From: CAWUJT01 sp963922715
GTDB taxonomy: Bacteria; Pseudomonadota; Alphaproteobacteria; Rhodobacterales; Rhodobacteraceae
Length of the DNA: 46,453 nt
Assembly (NCBI GenBank): GCA_963922715.1
Contig: CAWUJT010000008.1
Span: 1 to 46,453 of the forward strand
Reading direction: 5' to 3'
Both the position numbers and the translations under genes were made by a program. Shown here piece after piece: positions 9,148 through 17,788 of the stretch; the first letter of the stretch is position 1, and each line of letters begins with the position of its first letter. The notes beneath the pieces were generated by a model that worked only from the letters and a program-made list of their open reading frames with translations, was not told where the DNA came from and did not search any database.

Positions 9148-9513
9148 TTTCTATGAATGAAACCAACAATGAGTGTTTTGCGATAATAGATGCCAAAACC
9201 ACAGCTATAATAGATTTGTTTTCAGTATGTGCCAATATGGGTGCAAATGCTTTGGACGCCAACACACCCAAAACTGGCGATCATGCCTTAAAGGGTTTCG
9301 CTTCGGGAGCATCAATTTCTTCGCAGTTGACACCTCGACAATATATGCTCCCCTTCAAAAGGAGAATAAAACAATAGCGTCTGCGAAATTTATCACTGTA
9401 AATTGAGTGTAGTTGCCTCGACTTTTGCGCCCCTTTAAGCAAAACATATCTAATTTTCAAAGAAGCAATGCAACTGTTCTATATTTCGCATCATATAAAT
9501 TGGTGAAGCGGCA
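9148..9513. other. AT-rich intergenic region with promoter and long inverted repeat
   Basis: This 366-bp gap separates the 5' side of the RNA methyltransferase gene from the 3' end of the ABC exporter operon, both on the minus strand. It contains the methyltransferase promoter (9207-9235) and a perfect 8-bp inverted repeat, GGGAGCAT at 9305-9312 with ATGCTCCC at 9345-9352, separated by 32 nt. A plus-strand frame of 78 codons (9143-9377) is open but has no ribosome site and no recognisable protein character. I see no RNA gene. Confidence 0.4.
9207..9235 (-). promoter_or_regulatory. Probable sigma-70 promoter for the RNA methyltransferase-sodium channel pair
   Basis: Read on the minus strand, TTGGCA (9230-9235) is followed by exactly 17 bp and then TATTAT (9207-9212). 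This is a close match to housekeeping -35 and -10 boxes at ideal spacing. Transcription would begin near 9200 and give a leader of about 80-90 nt before the methyltransferase start. Confidence 0.5.
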
Positions 9514-9525
9514 CTACTCTGCCGC
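9508..9525 (-). terminator. Hairpin across the last codons of the ABC exporter operon
   Basis: GCGGCA (9508-9513) and TGCCGC (9520-9525) form a 6-bp stem with a 6-nt loop that contains the stop codon of the last ABC gene. Downstream on the minus strand there is only a weak U-rich stretch, so it may be an imperfect terminator or an mRNA-end stabiliser. Confidence 0.35.
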
Positions 9526-11379
9526 TGTCTGTGCTCGACAAATAAAACCACCCGATTGGCGCGCCCAATAGCGTGCATACAGCCCATTTTTTGCCAATAA
9601 AAGATCATGGGTGCCTTCTTCGACAATCCGACCTGCATCAAGGACGACGATCCGGTCCATCTGTGCAATCGTGCTCAGCCGGTGGGCAATGGCCACAACA
9701 GTTTTGCCCACCATAACCTGTTCAAGCGCGGTTTGGATCTGGGCTTCCACCTCAGAGTCAAGCGCCGATGTGGCTTCATCAAGTACCAAAACCGGCGCAT
9801 CTTTCAAAATCGCCCGCGCCAAAGCAATTCTCTGGCGTTGGCCTCCTGAAAGCCGCACACCGCGTTCACCCAAATGCGCCTCATAGCCCGTGCGGCCATT
9901 CGGGTCTTCCAAGTCCAGAATAAACCCATGCGCTTGGGCGGCTTTGGCCGCCGCAATCACCGCATCCTCAGATGCATCAGGTTTGCCGTAGCGAATATTG
10001 TCTAGCGCAGAGCGGTTGAACATCGCGGTCTCTTGCGTCACCATCCCGATCTGTTGGCGCAGGCTATCTTGGCGCAATATGCTTAGATCCACACCGTCAA
10101 ACGTCACCCGACCCGCCTCGGGATCGTATAGCCGCAGCAACAGACTCACCAGCGTTGATTTGCCCGCCCCGGATGCCCCCACAAGCCCCAGCTTTTCACC
10201 GGGTTGAATGCGCAGGTCAATGTCGGTGATCCCGCCGGTTGCTTTGCCGTAGGCAAAACTGACACCTTCGAATGCAACCGCGCCATGCGCCTGTGCAACA
10301 GGTTTTGCATCTGCGGCATCAATCAAATCATGGGGCGGTGTGAGGGTTTTGATGCCGTCCTCAATCTCACCCACATTGGCATAAAGTGCCATGAGCGTGA
10401 AAGACACCCAGCCTGTCATTTGCGCAATCCGTAATGATACGGCGCCTGCAGCCGCGATATCGCCTGGGCTGGCCGCACCACGTGTCCAAAGAAGCACTGC
10501 GCCGCCGATCAAGATCACCGGCAGCAGACCGGCGTTGGCCATCAGGAAAAACCGAAACGCTGCCGAAAGTTCACCGAAATCGAGCGACTTATCGCGCAGT
10601 TTCGCCATGGCCTCTAGGGCTGTGCGATCCTCATAATCCTGATGGCCAAAAAGCTTGACCGTTTTGATATTGGTCACGGTGTCCACCACCTGACCTGTCA
10701 CCATCGCCCGCGCCCCGGCCCGCGCCTTGGAGCGTTTGCGAATACGGGGCAGAAACCATCGAAAGATCGACAGATATCCGATCAGCCATATTGCCAGTGC
10801 GACCGCAATCCAGGGATCAATGGCTGTAAGGAGTGCAACAGAGCCAATCAGTGTTGCTCCTGCAAAAGCCACCATATTGATGACTTCTGCCGCGACATTG
10901 GTGACGGCATTGGCCGTCTGCGTTTGTTTCTGTGCGATGCGGCCTGCGAAATCGTTATCGAAATAGCGGATCGAATGCCCCATGACCCAACGGTGCAGCC
11001 GCGATTGTACCAGGGGATAGATGTTAGGCGGCACAACCAGGCCAGAGAAGATGGCGGAGATCCCAAAAATTATTGGGCGGACCACAAGAAAGAATACTAC
11101 GAAGGTCACAACAAGCCACAAGTGATCCGTGAAATAAGTGCTGGGCGCAGCCTCAACAGCTGTATCAACGACCATGCCTAAAAGAAATGCTGACAGCACT
11201 TCTGTCGCGCCGGCCAACCCAGAGATCACAAAGGCCAGTATGAGCACCGGCCAGCTTCCTGTCAGGCTCCAAACCATAAACGCCCCAAGCGTCTGCGGGG
11301 GCGGCCCTGAGGCGGGCTGGAACGGGTCAACGAGGTTTGAGACCCGCCCCCGCAGTCCATGCCAGATCCGCTCGATCAC
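9514..11379 (-). CDS. ABC exporter half-transporter (TMD-NBD fusion), copy 1
   Basis: This is a 621-aa half-size ABC exporter: a six-helix transmembrane domain (about residues 25-330) fused to an ATPase domain. Walker A GASGAGKST lies near residue 398, the signature LSGGQRQ near 508, Walker B with its catalytic Glu (LVLDEATSALD) near 529, and the switch His in AIAHRLST. All ATP-site residues are present. The start is a GTG at 11379-11377 within a GTGA overlap with the stop of the GIY-YIG gene, implying translational coupling. It is the last gene of the minus-strand run. It is the most divergent of three paralogues: its NDFAGRIAQKQTQ and ETAMFNRS segments differ from the other two. Substrate is unknown; drug or lipid export is family-level inference. 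Confidence 0.9.
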   Translation of the reverse strand: MIERIWHGLRGRVSNLVDPFQPASGPPPQTLGAFMVWSLTGSWPVLILAFVISGLAGATEVLSAFLLGMVVDTAVEAAPSTYFTDHLWLVVTFVVFFLVVRPIIFGISAIFSGLVVPPNIYPLVQSRLHRWVMGHSIRYFDNDFAGRIAQKQTQTANAVTNVAAEVINMVAFAGATLIGSVALLTAIDPWIAVALAIWLIGYLSIFRWFLPRIRKRSKARAGARAMVTGQVVDTVTNIKTVKLFGHQDYEDRTALEAMAKLRDKSLDFGELSAAFRFFLMANAGLLPVILIGGAVLLWTRGAASPGDIAAAGAVSLRIAQMTGWVSFTLMALYANVGEIEDGIKTLTPPHDLIDAADAKPVAQAHGAVAFEGVSFAYGKATGGITDIDLRIQPGEKLGLVGASGAGKSTLVSLLLRLYDPEAGRVTFDGVDLSILRQDSLRQQIGMVTQETAMFNRSALDNIRYGKPDASEDAVIAAAKAAQAHGFILDLEDPNGRTGYEAHLGERGVRLSGGQRQRIALARAILKDAPVLVLDEATSALDSEVEAQIQTALEQVMVGKTVVAIAHRLSTIAQMDRIVVLDAGRIVEEGTHDLLLAKNGLYARYWARQSGGFICRAQTAAE

Positions 11380-12305
11380 TCTGCCGCCTCCTCTTGCACA
11401 CCGGCTTGGGCTTGTTGCCGGTCATGGTAACTTTGTCTGGAGCCTTTCACCTTCCATTCAATCCGCCCATTGCTGTTGCGATCCAAGACAATCGCCGAAG
11501 CCGCGGAGGGGCTGTTGAAAGACCAGGGTTTCGTGAATTGGAGTTTGTTATCACCCTGGGGCACCAAAATTCCATCTGAGATCAGCTTCTCTTTCAGGGC
11601 GCCATAACTTTGCTGAACATACCCTGTACTTGTCAGCGCCTCTGATCCTTCCAGCACGATAAATTCACCATCTTCTTCGACAGCAGTCGCCTGCACCCCA
11701 CTTTTATGGCGGATTTCAAACTGCACTTCATCGCTGACACGATCCGCGACCGGTGTCGCGGTTTTCGTCACCGCACGCGGCTGTGGTTTAAGCATATCGA
11801 GCCCGATCACCGGCAGGATAATCTGCAGATTGGCTAGGAATTGCTCCATATTGGCCACGTCCGCCTCAGGCAGACGTCTGCGGCTTGTGTCTGGCTGGGT
11901 GCTGTTATCGAGCGTGACACGCCCTGCTTGGGCGGTAAGCTCGATCAGCCGGGCCTCAAGATATTCGGCATGGCCTTTGGAGAGATCATCGTCACTGGTT
12001 GTCACCGTGATCGCTGTTTCCCAAAAGGCGCGGGTCTTCGCACTGTCTTTGATGCGGTCGGATACAGAGTTGCCAGAGCCAATGTAGACACGCGTGCTGT
12101 TTACCGTCTCCGGGTCTGGGCCTATCAAAATATAGACACCTGTGCGATCCACTTCCTCTCGCGCGCGCAAAGCCCCAAATGTTGAGTTCCCGCTGACAAA
12201 CAACAGACCTGTCCAGCCATGCAGCGTGGCTTTGCGCAGGCCTGTGGCGTTACCATCAACCAAGAAGAGTTGAATGGTTTTTCCGAAATTTTTGTCCGCC
12301 GTCAC
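11376..12305 (-). CDS. GIY-YIG nuclease family protein with C-terminal DUF4357-like region
   Basis: A 309-aa protein with a GIY-YIG fold: GVY at residues 56-58 and YIG at 74-76, followed by an Arg (R84) in DRIKDSAKTR and by HAEYLEARLIE, which can supply the metal-binding Glu. The first 50 residues (IQLFLVDGNATGLRKATL) match the lead-in seen in this bacterial subfamily, and the last 75 residues resemble DUF4357. The start is GTG at 12305, overlapping the ABC copy 2 stop as GTGA, and the end overlaps ABC copy 1 as GTGA. The gene is therefore locked between two exporter genes. Biological role and target are unknown; involvement in DNA processing is only inferred from the fold. Confidence 0.82.
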   Translation of the reverse strand: MTADKNFGKTIQLFLVDGNATGLRKATLHGWTGLLFVSGNSTFGALRAREEVDRTGVYILIGPDPETVNSTRVYIGSGNSVSDRIKDSAKTRAFWETAITVTTSDDDLSKGHAEYLEARLIELTAQAGRVTLDNSTQPDTSRRRLPEADVANMEQFLANLQIILPVIGLDMLKPQPRAVTKTATPVADRVSDEVQFEIRHKSGVQATAVEEDGEFIVLEGSEALTSTGYVQQSYGALKEKLISDGILVPQGDNKLQFTKPWSFNSPSAASAIVLDRNSNGRIEWKVKGSRQSYHDRQQAQAGVQEEAAE

Positions 12306-14179
12306 TCTGCCGCCTCCGTCTGTGTGCCGATAAAGCCGCCGGACTGGCGTGCCCAGAAGCCTGCATACACTCCATTTAGGGTCAAAAGCTCTGGATGCGA
12401 GCCTTGCTCCACGATCCGGCCTGCATCGAGCACCACAATCCGGTCCATCTGGGCAATCGTGCTCAGCCTATGGGCAATGGCGATCACCGTCTTACCCGCC
12501 ATCACATCATAGAGCGTGCGCTGAATTTGCGCCTCTACTTCGCTGTCCAGCGCACTCGTTGCTTCATCCAAGATCAGGATGGGTGCATCCTTCAAAATCA
12601 CGCGCGCCAGCGCCACCCGCTGACGCTGTCCACCCGAAAGCTTCACGCCACGCTCTCCCACATGCGCATCATAGCCGCGCCGACCATTCGGGTCTTCAAG
12701 CGCCAGGATAAAATCATGTGCAGCGGCTTTGCGCGCGGCCTCTTGCAGGTCCGTCTCTGAGGCGTTGGGGCGTCCATAAAGCAGGTTGGCCCGGATTGAA
12801 CGGTGCAACAGGGAACTGTCTTGGGTCACCACGCCAATGGCGCGGCGAAGGCTTGTCTGGGTCACGCTCGCCACATCTTGGCCGTCAATGAAGATGCGCC
12901 CTGCCTCGGCATCACGAAACCGCAGCAAAAGGTTCACGAGGGAGGATTTGCCCGCCCCCGAACGGCCCACAAGCCCCACCCGTTCACCAGGGCGAATGGT
13001 TAAGTTCAGACGATCGAGCCCGCCTTTACCCTTGCCGTAATGGTGGCTCACATCCTCAAACCGGATCTCACCCGCCTGCACCTGGAGCGCGGGCGCACCG
13101 ATACGGTCCACCACGGAATGGGGCACAGAGATTGAGCGCAGGCCTTCGCGGATCGTCCCCATGTGTTCAAACAGTCGGATCGTGACCCACATGATCCACC
13201 CCGACATGCCGTTCAGACGCATCACCAAGGCCGAAGCCGCAGCAACTTCACCGATAGTCAAAGCGCCAGAGGTCCAAAGCCCCAACGCCGCGCCGATCAC
13301 GCCACAGATCAGAATACCGTTGATGGACGACAACACCACATGCAACTCTGTCATCAATCGTAGAAACCGTTGAAACCGCAGCCTGTGGCGCCGCATTGCG
13401 GACAGGACAAAACCTTCCTCCTGATCGTCATCGGCAAAGAGTTTGACCGTTTCCATATTGGTGTAGGCATCGACCACGCGGCCCGTCACCATGGAGCGGC
13501 TGTCGGACATTTTCTCGGAGGCAGAGGCCACACGGACCGCGACACCCCAAGTATAGGCGACATACGCCGCAAACCAAACCAGCAGCGGCAGCACGAGCCA
13601 AAGGTTGAAGCCCGCCACCACAATCGCAGCGGCCGCCACATAGACCGCGGCAAACCAGATCGCTTCAAACAGCATGTAGCTTGAGTCTTCCACCGCCATC
13701 CCCTGTTGCATAACGCGGTTGGTCAGCCGCCCGGCAAAGTCGTTTTGGAAAAAGCCCATGCTTTGGCCAAGAAGATGCTTGTGCGCCCGCCACCGCACCT
13801 GCTCTTGCATGTTTGACACCAAAGTTTGCTCCAGCAGCAGGTGATGAAGCGCAAAGACAAAGGGCCGTAAGAACAAGATGAGTGCTGCCGCAATCGCGGT
13901 CTCAAGCCCATGGCGGCCCCAAAAGGCGCCAGGCCCGGCGGCAGCCATCAAGTCAATGATGCGCCCAGTGTAGAGTATCAGCGCCACTTCAATCAGCGCC
14001 ACCGCGAGGCTGACCCCCGCAATCGCTGGCAGATAGATACCAAAGGGTCTGAGTTGGGTGATCATGTAGGGAATAAAATCGCCCGGTGGCGTTTCTGCCG
14101 CGAAGGGCTGGAATGGATCGATCCGGCGCTCAAACCACCGTAGAAGCCGTCCTAAACGACGTTTGGCTCGTGTAATCAT
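12302..14179 (-). CDS. ABC exporter half-transporter (TMD-NBD fusion), copy 2
   Basis: A 625-aa half-size exporter. Membrane helices occupy about residues 35-340. The ATPase domain has Walker A GRSGAGKSS near residue 402, LSGGQRQRVALAR near 511, Walker B LILDEATSALD near 532 and the AIAHRLST switch His. The frame is open further upstream, but the ATG at 14179 forms an ATGA overlap with the stop of copy 3 and is the natural start. It is closest to copy 3: both have NDFAGR(L/I)(T/A)NR(V/I)MQ and SSLLHRS, so these two are the best candidates for a heterodimer. The last residues WARQSGGFIGTQTEAAE recur nearly unchanged in copy 3. Substrate unknown. Confidence 0.9.
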   Translation of the reverse strand: MITRAKRRLGRLLRWFERRIDPFQPFAAETPPGDFIPYMITQLRPFGIYLPAIAGVSLAVALIEVALILYTGRIIDLMAAAGPGAFWGRHGLETAIAAALILFLRPFVFALHHLLLEQTLVSNMQEQVRWRAHKHLLGQSMGFFQNDFAGRLTNRVMQQGMAVEDSSYMLFEAIWFAAVYVAAAAIVVAGFNLWLVLPLLVWFAAYVAYTWGVAVRVASASEKMSDSRSMVTGRVVDAYTNMETVKLFADDDQEEGFVLSAMRRHRLRFQRFLRLMTELHVVLSSINGILICGVIGAALGLWTSGALTIGEVAAASALVMRLNGMSGWIMWVTIRLFEHMGTIREGLRSISVPHSVVDRIGAPALQVQAGEIRFEDVSHHYGKGKGGLDRLNLTIRPGERVGLVGRSGAGKSSLVNLLLRFRDAEAGRIFIDGQDVASVTQTSLRRAIGVVTQDSSLLHRSIRANLLYGRPNASETDLQEAARKAAAHDFILALEDPNGRRGYDAHVGERGVKLSGGQRQRVALARVILKDAPILILDEATSALDSEVEAQIQRTLYDVMAGKTVIAIAHRLSTIAQMDRIVVLDAGRIVEQGSHPELLTLNGVYAGFWARQSGGFIGTQTEAAE

Positions 14180-16020
14180 TCCGCAGCCTCCTGTGTTCCG
14201 ATGAACCCGCCCGATTGCCGCGCCCAAAAGCCCGCATAAAGCCCGTCTTTTTTCAAAAGCTCGGTGTGCGTGCCGTCTTCCACGATCTGGCCTTCATCCA
14301 GCACCACAATTCGGTCCATCTGCGCAATCGTGCTGAGCCGGTGGGCAATGGCAATCACTGTTTTGCCGGCCATCATGCCATAAAGCGTGCTTTGGATCGC
14401 TGCCTCCACCTCACTGTCAAGGGCAGAAGTGGCTTCATCCAACACCAAGATCGGCGCATCTTTCAGGATCACACGGGCCAGCGCAATCCGCTGACGCTGC
14501 CCGCCCGAGAGCTTGACACCGCGTTCCCCCACATGAGCGTCATAGCCCATGCGGCCTTGGGGGTCTTGCAGAGTTTGGATGAACCCATGGGCCTCGGCCT
14601 TGCGGGCGGCAGCTTCGATCTCGGCTTGTGTCGCCTCTGCGCGGCCATAGCGGATGTTATCCGTCACAGACCGATGCAAAAGGGAGCTTTCTTGTTGGAC
14701 CATGCCGATTTGGGCGCGCAAACTGTCTTGGGTCACCTGCGCGATATCTTGGCCATCGATAAGGATGTGACCGTTTTCGATGTCATAAAACCGCAACAGC
14801 AGCTTCACCAGCGTCGATTTACCGGCCCCAGAGCGGCCCACCAGGCCGATCTTCTCCCCTGGGGTGATGGTCAAATCGATATTGCGCAAACCGCCCGTTT
14901 CGCGCCCGTAATGGTGTGAGACGTCACGAAATGTGATTGCACCTGTTTCCAAAGCTAAATCCTTGGCATCCGGCGCGTCCACCAACGTGATGGGCTGCGT
15001 AATCGTCTCCATCCCTTCAGCCACCACACCCAAGTCGCGGAAAAAGCTGGTCAGCGCCCACATAATCCACCCGGTCATGGCATTCAGCCGCAGTGTCAAC
15101 GCCGAAGCCGCCGCCACAATGCCCACCGAGGCGCTCCCCTGCATCCAAAGCGCAATACTCCAGCCCACAACACCCACAATCAGAAGGCCATTGAGCGTGG
15201 TCAGTACGACATCCATAATCGTATACAACCGCATCTCTTGCGCGAGTGTGCGGCGGGTTTCCTCGATCGCTTCATAGGCATAGGCAAGCTCTTGATCATG
15301 CTGGGCAAAGAGCTTGACGGAATGGATGTTGGTGTAGCTGTCCACCACCCGCCCGGAGGTCATAGAGCGCGCATCCGCGCTTTTCTGGGACGCCGGACCA
15401 ATGCGTCGGGTCACCCAGCGCACCAAAAGCAGATAAAGGCCAAACCATAGCACCAGTGGGAGGATCAGCCGCGGATCGGCCTCAAACAGAAGAACAGCGG
15501 CCCCGATCAGGTAGGCGAGCGCAAAGGTGATCGCGTCAAAGATTTGAAAGATTGCGTCGCCTGCTGAAGTGGGCGTCTGCATGATCCGGTTGGCGATACG
15601 CCCGGCGAAATCGTTCTCGAACCAGCCCACAGACTGGCGCAGCACCTGACGATGTGCCCGCCAGCGCACCAGCGCCCCGAATTGCGGCAGGATGGTGTTG
15701 TTGAGCATCGCCATGCCAAGCGTTTGAATCAGCGGACGCAAGAACAACAAAAAGACCATTGCACTCAGTAACTCGACACGATGATCCTGCCAGAACGCAG
15801 CGGCCCCTGTGTTGCTGAGCAAATCCACCAACCGTCCGAGATACCAGAGCAAGCTAATTTCTATGAACGCGATGATGATCGCCAAAAGCGCAGTCCAAAA
15901 GAAAACCCGCTTGAATGGTTGTGAATAATCCCACAGAAACGCACGCAGCTTGGTAGGCGGCGTATCTGTCTGAGGATAGTCCGTATAGGGATCAACGAGT
16001 GTTTCAAAAAACCGGAACAT
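14176..16020 (-). CDS. ABC exporter half-transporter (TMD-NBD fusion), copy 3
   Basis: A 614-aa half-size exporter and the first of the three in transcription order. The N-terminus begins MFRFFETLVDPYTDYPQ, membrane helices follow, and the ATPase domain carries Walker A GRSGAGKST near residue 388, LSGGQRQRIALAR near 502 and LVLDEATSALDSEVE near 523. All catalytic residues are intact. It follows the LysE-type exporter gene after 43 bp and overlaps copy 2 by ATGA. The three copies are clearly paralogous along their full length, which points to local duplication. Family members export lipids, drugs or peptides; no substrate can be read from the sequence. Confidence 0.9.
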   Translation of the reverse strand: MFRFFETLVDPYTDYPQTDTPPTKLRAFLWDYSQPFKRVFFWTALLAIIIAFIEISLLWYLGRLVDLLSNTGAAAFWQDHRVELLSAMVFLLFLRPLIQTLGMAMLNNTILPQFGALVRWRAHRQVLRQSVGWFENDFAGRIANRIMQTPTSAGDAIFQIFDAITFALAYLIGAAVLLFEADPRLILPLVLWFGLYLLLVRWVTRRIGPASQKSADARSMTSGRVVDSYTNIHSVKLFAQHDQELAYAYEAIEETRRTLAQEMRLYTIMDVVLTTLNGLLIVGVVGWSIALWMQGSASVGIVAAASALTLRLNAMTGWIMWALTSFFRDLGVVAEGMETITQPITLVDAPDAKDLALETGAITFRDVSHHYGRETGGLRNIDLTITPGEKIGLVGRSGAGKSTLVKLLLRFYDIENGHILIDGQDIAQVTQDSLRAQIGMVQQESSLLHRSVTDNIRYGRAEATQAEIEAAARKAEAHGFIQTLQDPQGRMGYDAHVGERGVKLSGGQRQRIALARVILKDAPILVLDEATSALDSEVEAAIQSTLYGMMAGKTVIAIAHRLSTIAQMDRIVVLDEGQIVEDGTHTELLKKDGLYAGFWARQSGGFIGTQEAAE

Positions 16021-16063
16021 GGGTCTGACCTTGGTGGAATCAAAAGCAGATCAGAATAACCGC

Positions 16064-16657
16064 TCAGTGTAAAAGTACGATGACAGCAGAGGTGCTTAAT
16101 GCGATTGCCATGAGGACATTGAACACCCGCCAGGCCTGTGGTGTTATCAAAAGATACGCCAAAAATGTGCCCGCGCTCGACCAAAACAAACAGACAAAAA
16201 GGTTCAAACCAGAAAAGGCCGAGCCAATGCGCAGGGCTTCCCACCCCAAAGGAAGGTCTGAGGCGAATCCGGCTGAGGCAGCAAGCGCCACGGCCCAGAC
16301 CTTGGGGTTGATCCATTGAAACAAAACGGCCTGTGTAAATGTGAAGGGATGCAGGTCGCTGTTTGCGGCCCCTGGTGCTGCTTTCGCCAGTTTCCAGGCC
16401 ATCCAGAGAATCCAAGCCGCCGCAACGAGTTTGAGGGACAGGGACAGAAGCGGCGCATAGAGCAATACAGCACCGATACCAAATGCCGTGAGGGCTGCTG
16501 TGATCCCAACGCCTACCACCACGCCTGCGATATGGGGTAATGTGCGGCGCACCCCAAACCGCGCGCCCGATGAAGTGATCAAGATCACATTCGGACCAGG
16601 GGAGAACAGGCCAGCCAAAACAAACGCGTAAAGCGGGTCGGACAGCGACCAGATCAT
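16064..16657 (-). CDS. LysE/RhtB family amino-acid exporter
   Basis: A 197-aa inner-membrane protein with six hydrophobic segments, typical of LysE/RhtB translocators that export amino acids or related solutes. The family motif SPGPNVILITSSGARFG is at residues about 19-35. Another conserved feature is the WINPKVWAVALA block in the second half. The ATG at 16657 forms an ATGA overlap with the cca stop codon and gives the expected length; longer in-frame starts would run into cca. It is the gene between cca and the ABC exporters, in the same transcription unit. Substrate unknown. Confidence 0.87.
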   Translation of the reverse strand: MIWSLSDPLYAFVLAGLFSPGPNVILITSSGARFGVRRTLPHIAGVVVGVGITAALTAFGIGAVLLYAPLLSLSLKLVAAAWILWMAWKLAKAAPGAANSDLHPFTFTQAVLFQWINPKVWAVALAASAGFASDLPLGWEALRIGSAFSGLNLFVCLFWSSAGTFLAYLLITPQAWRVFNVLMAIALSTSAVIVLLH

Positions 16658-17781
16658 TCCTGTGACAGCCAGGCTTTCAACGCACGCGCATCGAGCGTGC
16701 CACCACTCTGCAGCCAATGGGCACGCGCAGCCGCTAAGGCTTTGCCAAGCGCCGCCCCCTGTAAGGGTGCCAGGTCAACGGCTTTCAAAGGGAAGGTGGC
16801 CTGCGCGCCCTCTGCCAGCCCCGCGTCAGAAAGTGGTGTTCCGAACAGCGCAGAGCGGATCAAAAGCGCGTCACGTCCGCGCTCCCCCCCTAAGTCAAAC
16901 CCTAATGCGAAGGCAGAGGCGTCCCCCCGTGCCTCACGGGAGAGAGAGAAGAGCGATTTTGCCTCGGCACGGCTGAGGCGTAATCCCGAGACATCACCAC
17001 CCAAAAGCGCAAGACGCCGTAGCCAATCCGGCTTTGTGGCCGCTTCAAAATGGACCAGCAGGGCAAGTGCCGCAGGATCCGCGCCGGGCAAAACACGCCT
17101 CAGAATACCAGCCTGCGCCATAGCGGCAACGCTGGGGGCGGGATCAGACGCTTGGAGCAATTTGCGCATCTCGTGGCCGATGCGTTCCCGGCTGAGCTGA
17201 TCAAGACCTACCTGCAACGCCGCACAAGCCGCATATCCCTCAGAATCAATCTCGGCACCATAATGGGCTGTGAAACGGAAAAACCGTAAGATGCGCAAGT
17301 AATCCTCTGTGATCCGGTCCTCTGCCTGGCCAATGAACCGAATGCGATGCGCTTTGAGGTCGGCTACACTCTGATTAAGAGGGTCAAAAACCTGGCCTTC
17401 GACGGTCGCGTAAAGCGCATTCATCGTAAAATCACGTCGCTTTGCATCGGCAAACACATCTGTGCCAAAAACCACGCGGGCATGACGGCCATCCGTTTCA
17501 ATGTCTTGGCGGAAGGTTGTCACTTCATGGGGTAGACCTTCTGCGATGACGGTGATTGTGCCATGGTCGATGCCGGTTGGCACTGTTTTCAGATCGGCGC
17601 AGGCGGCCAAAATGGCATCTGGTCGTGCAGAGGTGGCCAGATCAATGTCTCTGACAGGACGACCCAGCAGATCGTTACGCACACAGCCCCCCACGGCAAA
17701 CACCTTATGCCCCGCGCTCAACAAACGCCGAAACACCCCTTGTGTGCCGGGGTGCCGTAACCAGTTGCCTGTGATTCTCAT
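16654..17781 (-). CDS. cca: CCA tRNA nucleotidyltransferase / poly(A) polymerase family
   Basis: This enzyme adds or repairs the 3'-terminal CCA of tRNAs. The nucleotidyltransferase motif FAVGGCVRNDLLGRPVRDIDLAT occupies residues about 28-50, with the glycine pair G31-G32 and the metal-binding D45 and D47. An arginine-rich head/neck block (EDYLRILRFFRF) follows near residue 150. The ATG at 17781 gives 375 aa and removes an implausible 35-residue leader. Its stop overlaps the LysE start, and it begins 7 bp after the upstream NUDIX gene. It could be a poly(A) polymerase paralogue, but the length and the short C-terminal half fit the alphaproteobacterial CCA enzyme. Confidence 0.9.
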   Translation of the reverse strand: MRITGNWLRHPGTQGVFRRLLSAGHKVFAVGGCVRNDLLGRPVRDIDLATSARPDAILAACADLKTVPTGIDHGTITVIAEGLPHEVTTFRQDIETDGRHARVVFGTDVFADAKRRDFTMNALYATVEGQVFDPLNQSVADLKAHRIRFIGQAEDRITEDYLRILRFFRFTAHYGAEIDSEGYAACAALQVGLDQLSRERIGHEMRKLLQASDPAPSVAAMAQAGILRRVLPGADPAALALLVHFEAATKPDWLRRLALLGGDVSGLRLSRAEAKSLFSLSREARGDASAFALGFDLGGERGRDALLIRSALFGTPLSDAGLAEGAQATFPLKAVDLAPLQGAALGKALAAARAHWLQSGGTLDARALKAWLSQE

Positions 17782-17788
17782 CGTCACG

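Noticed and set aside
9143..9377. Plus-strand frame of 78 codons in the gap upstream of the RNA methyltransferase
   Set aside because: It has no ribosome site, runs opposite to the likely promoter of the methyltransferase gene, and shows no domain. It could still be tested by ribosome profiling.
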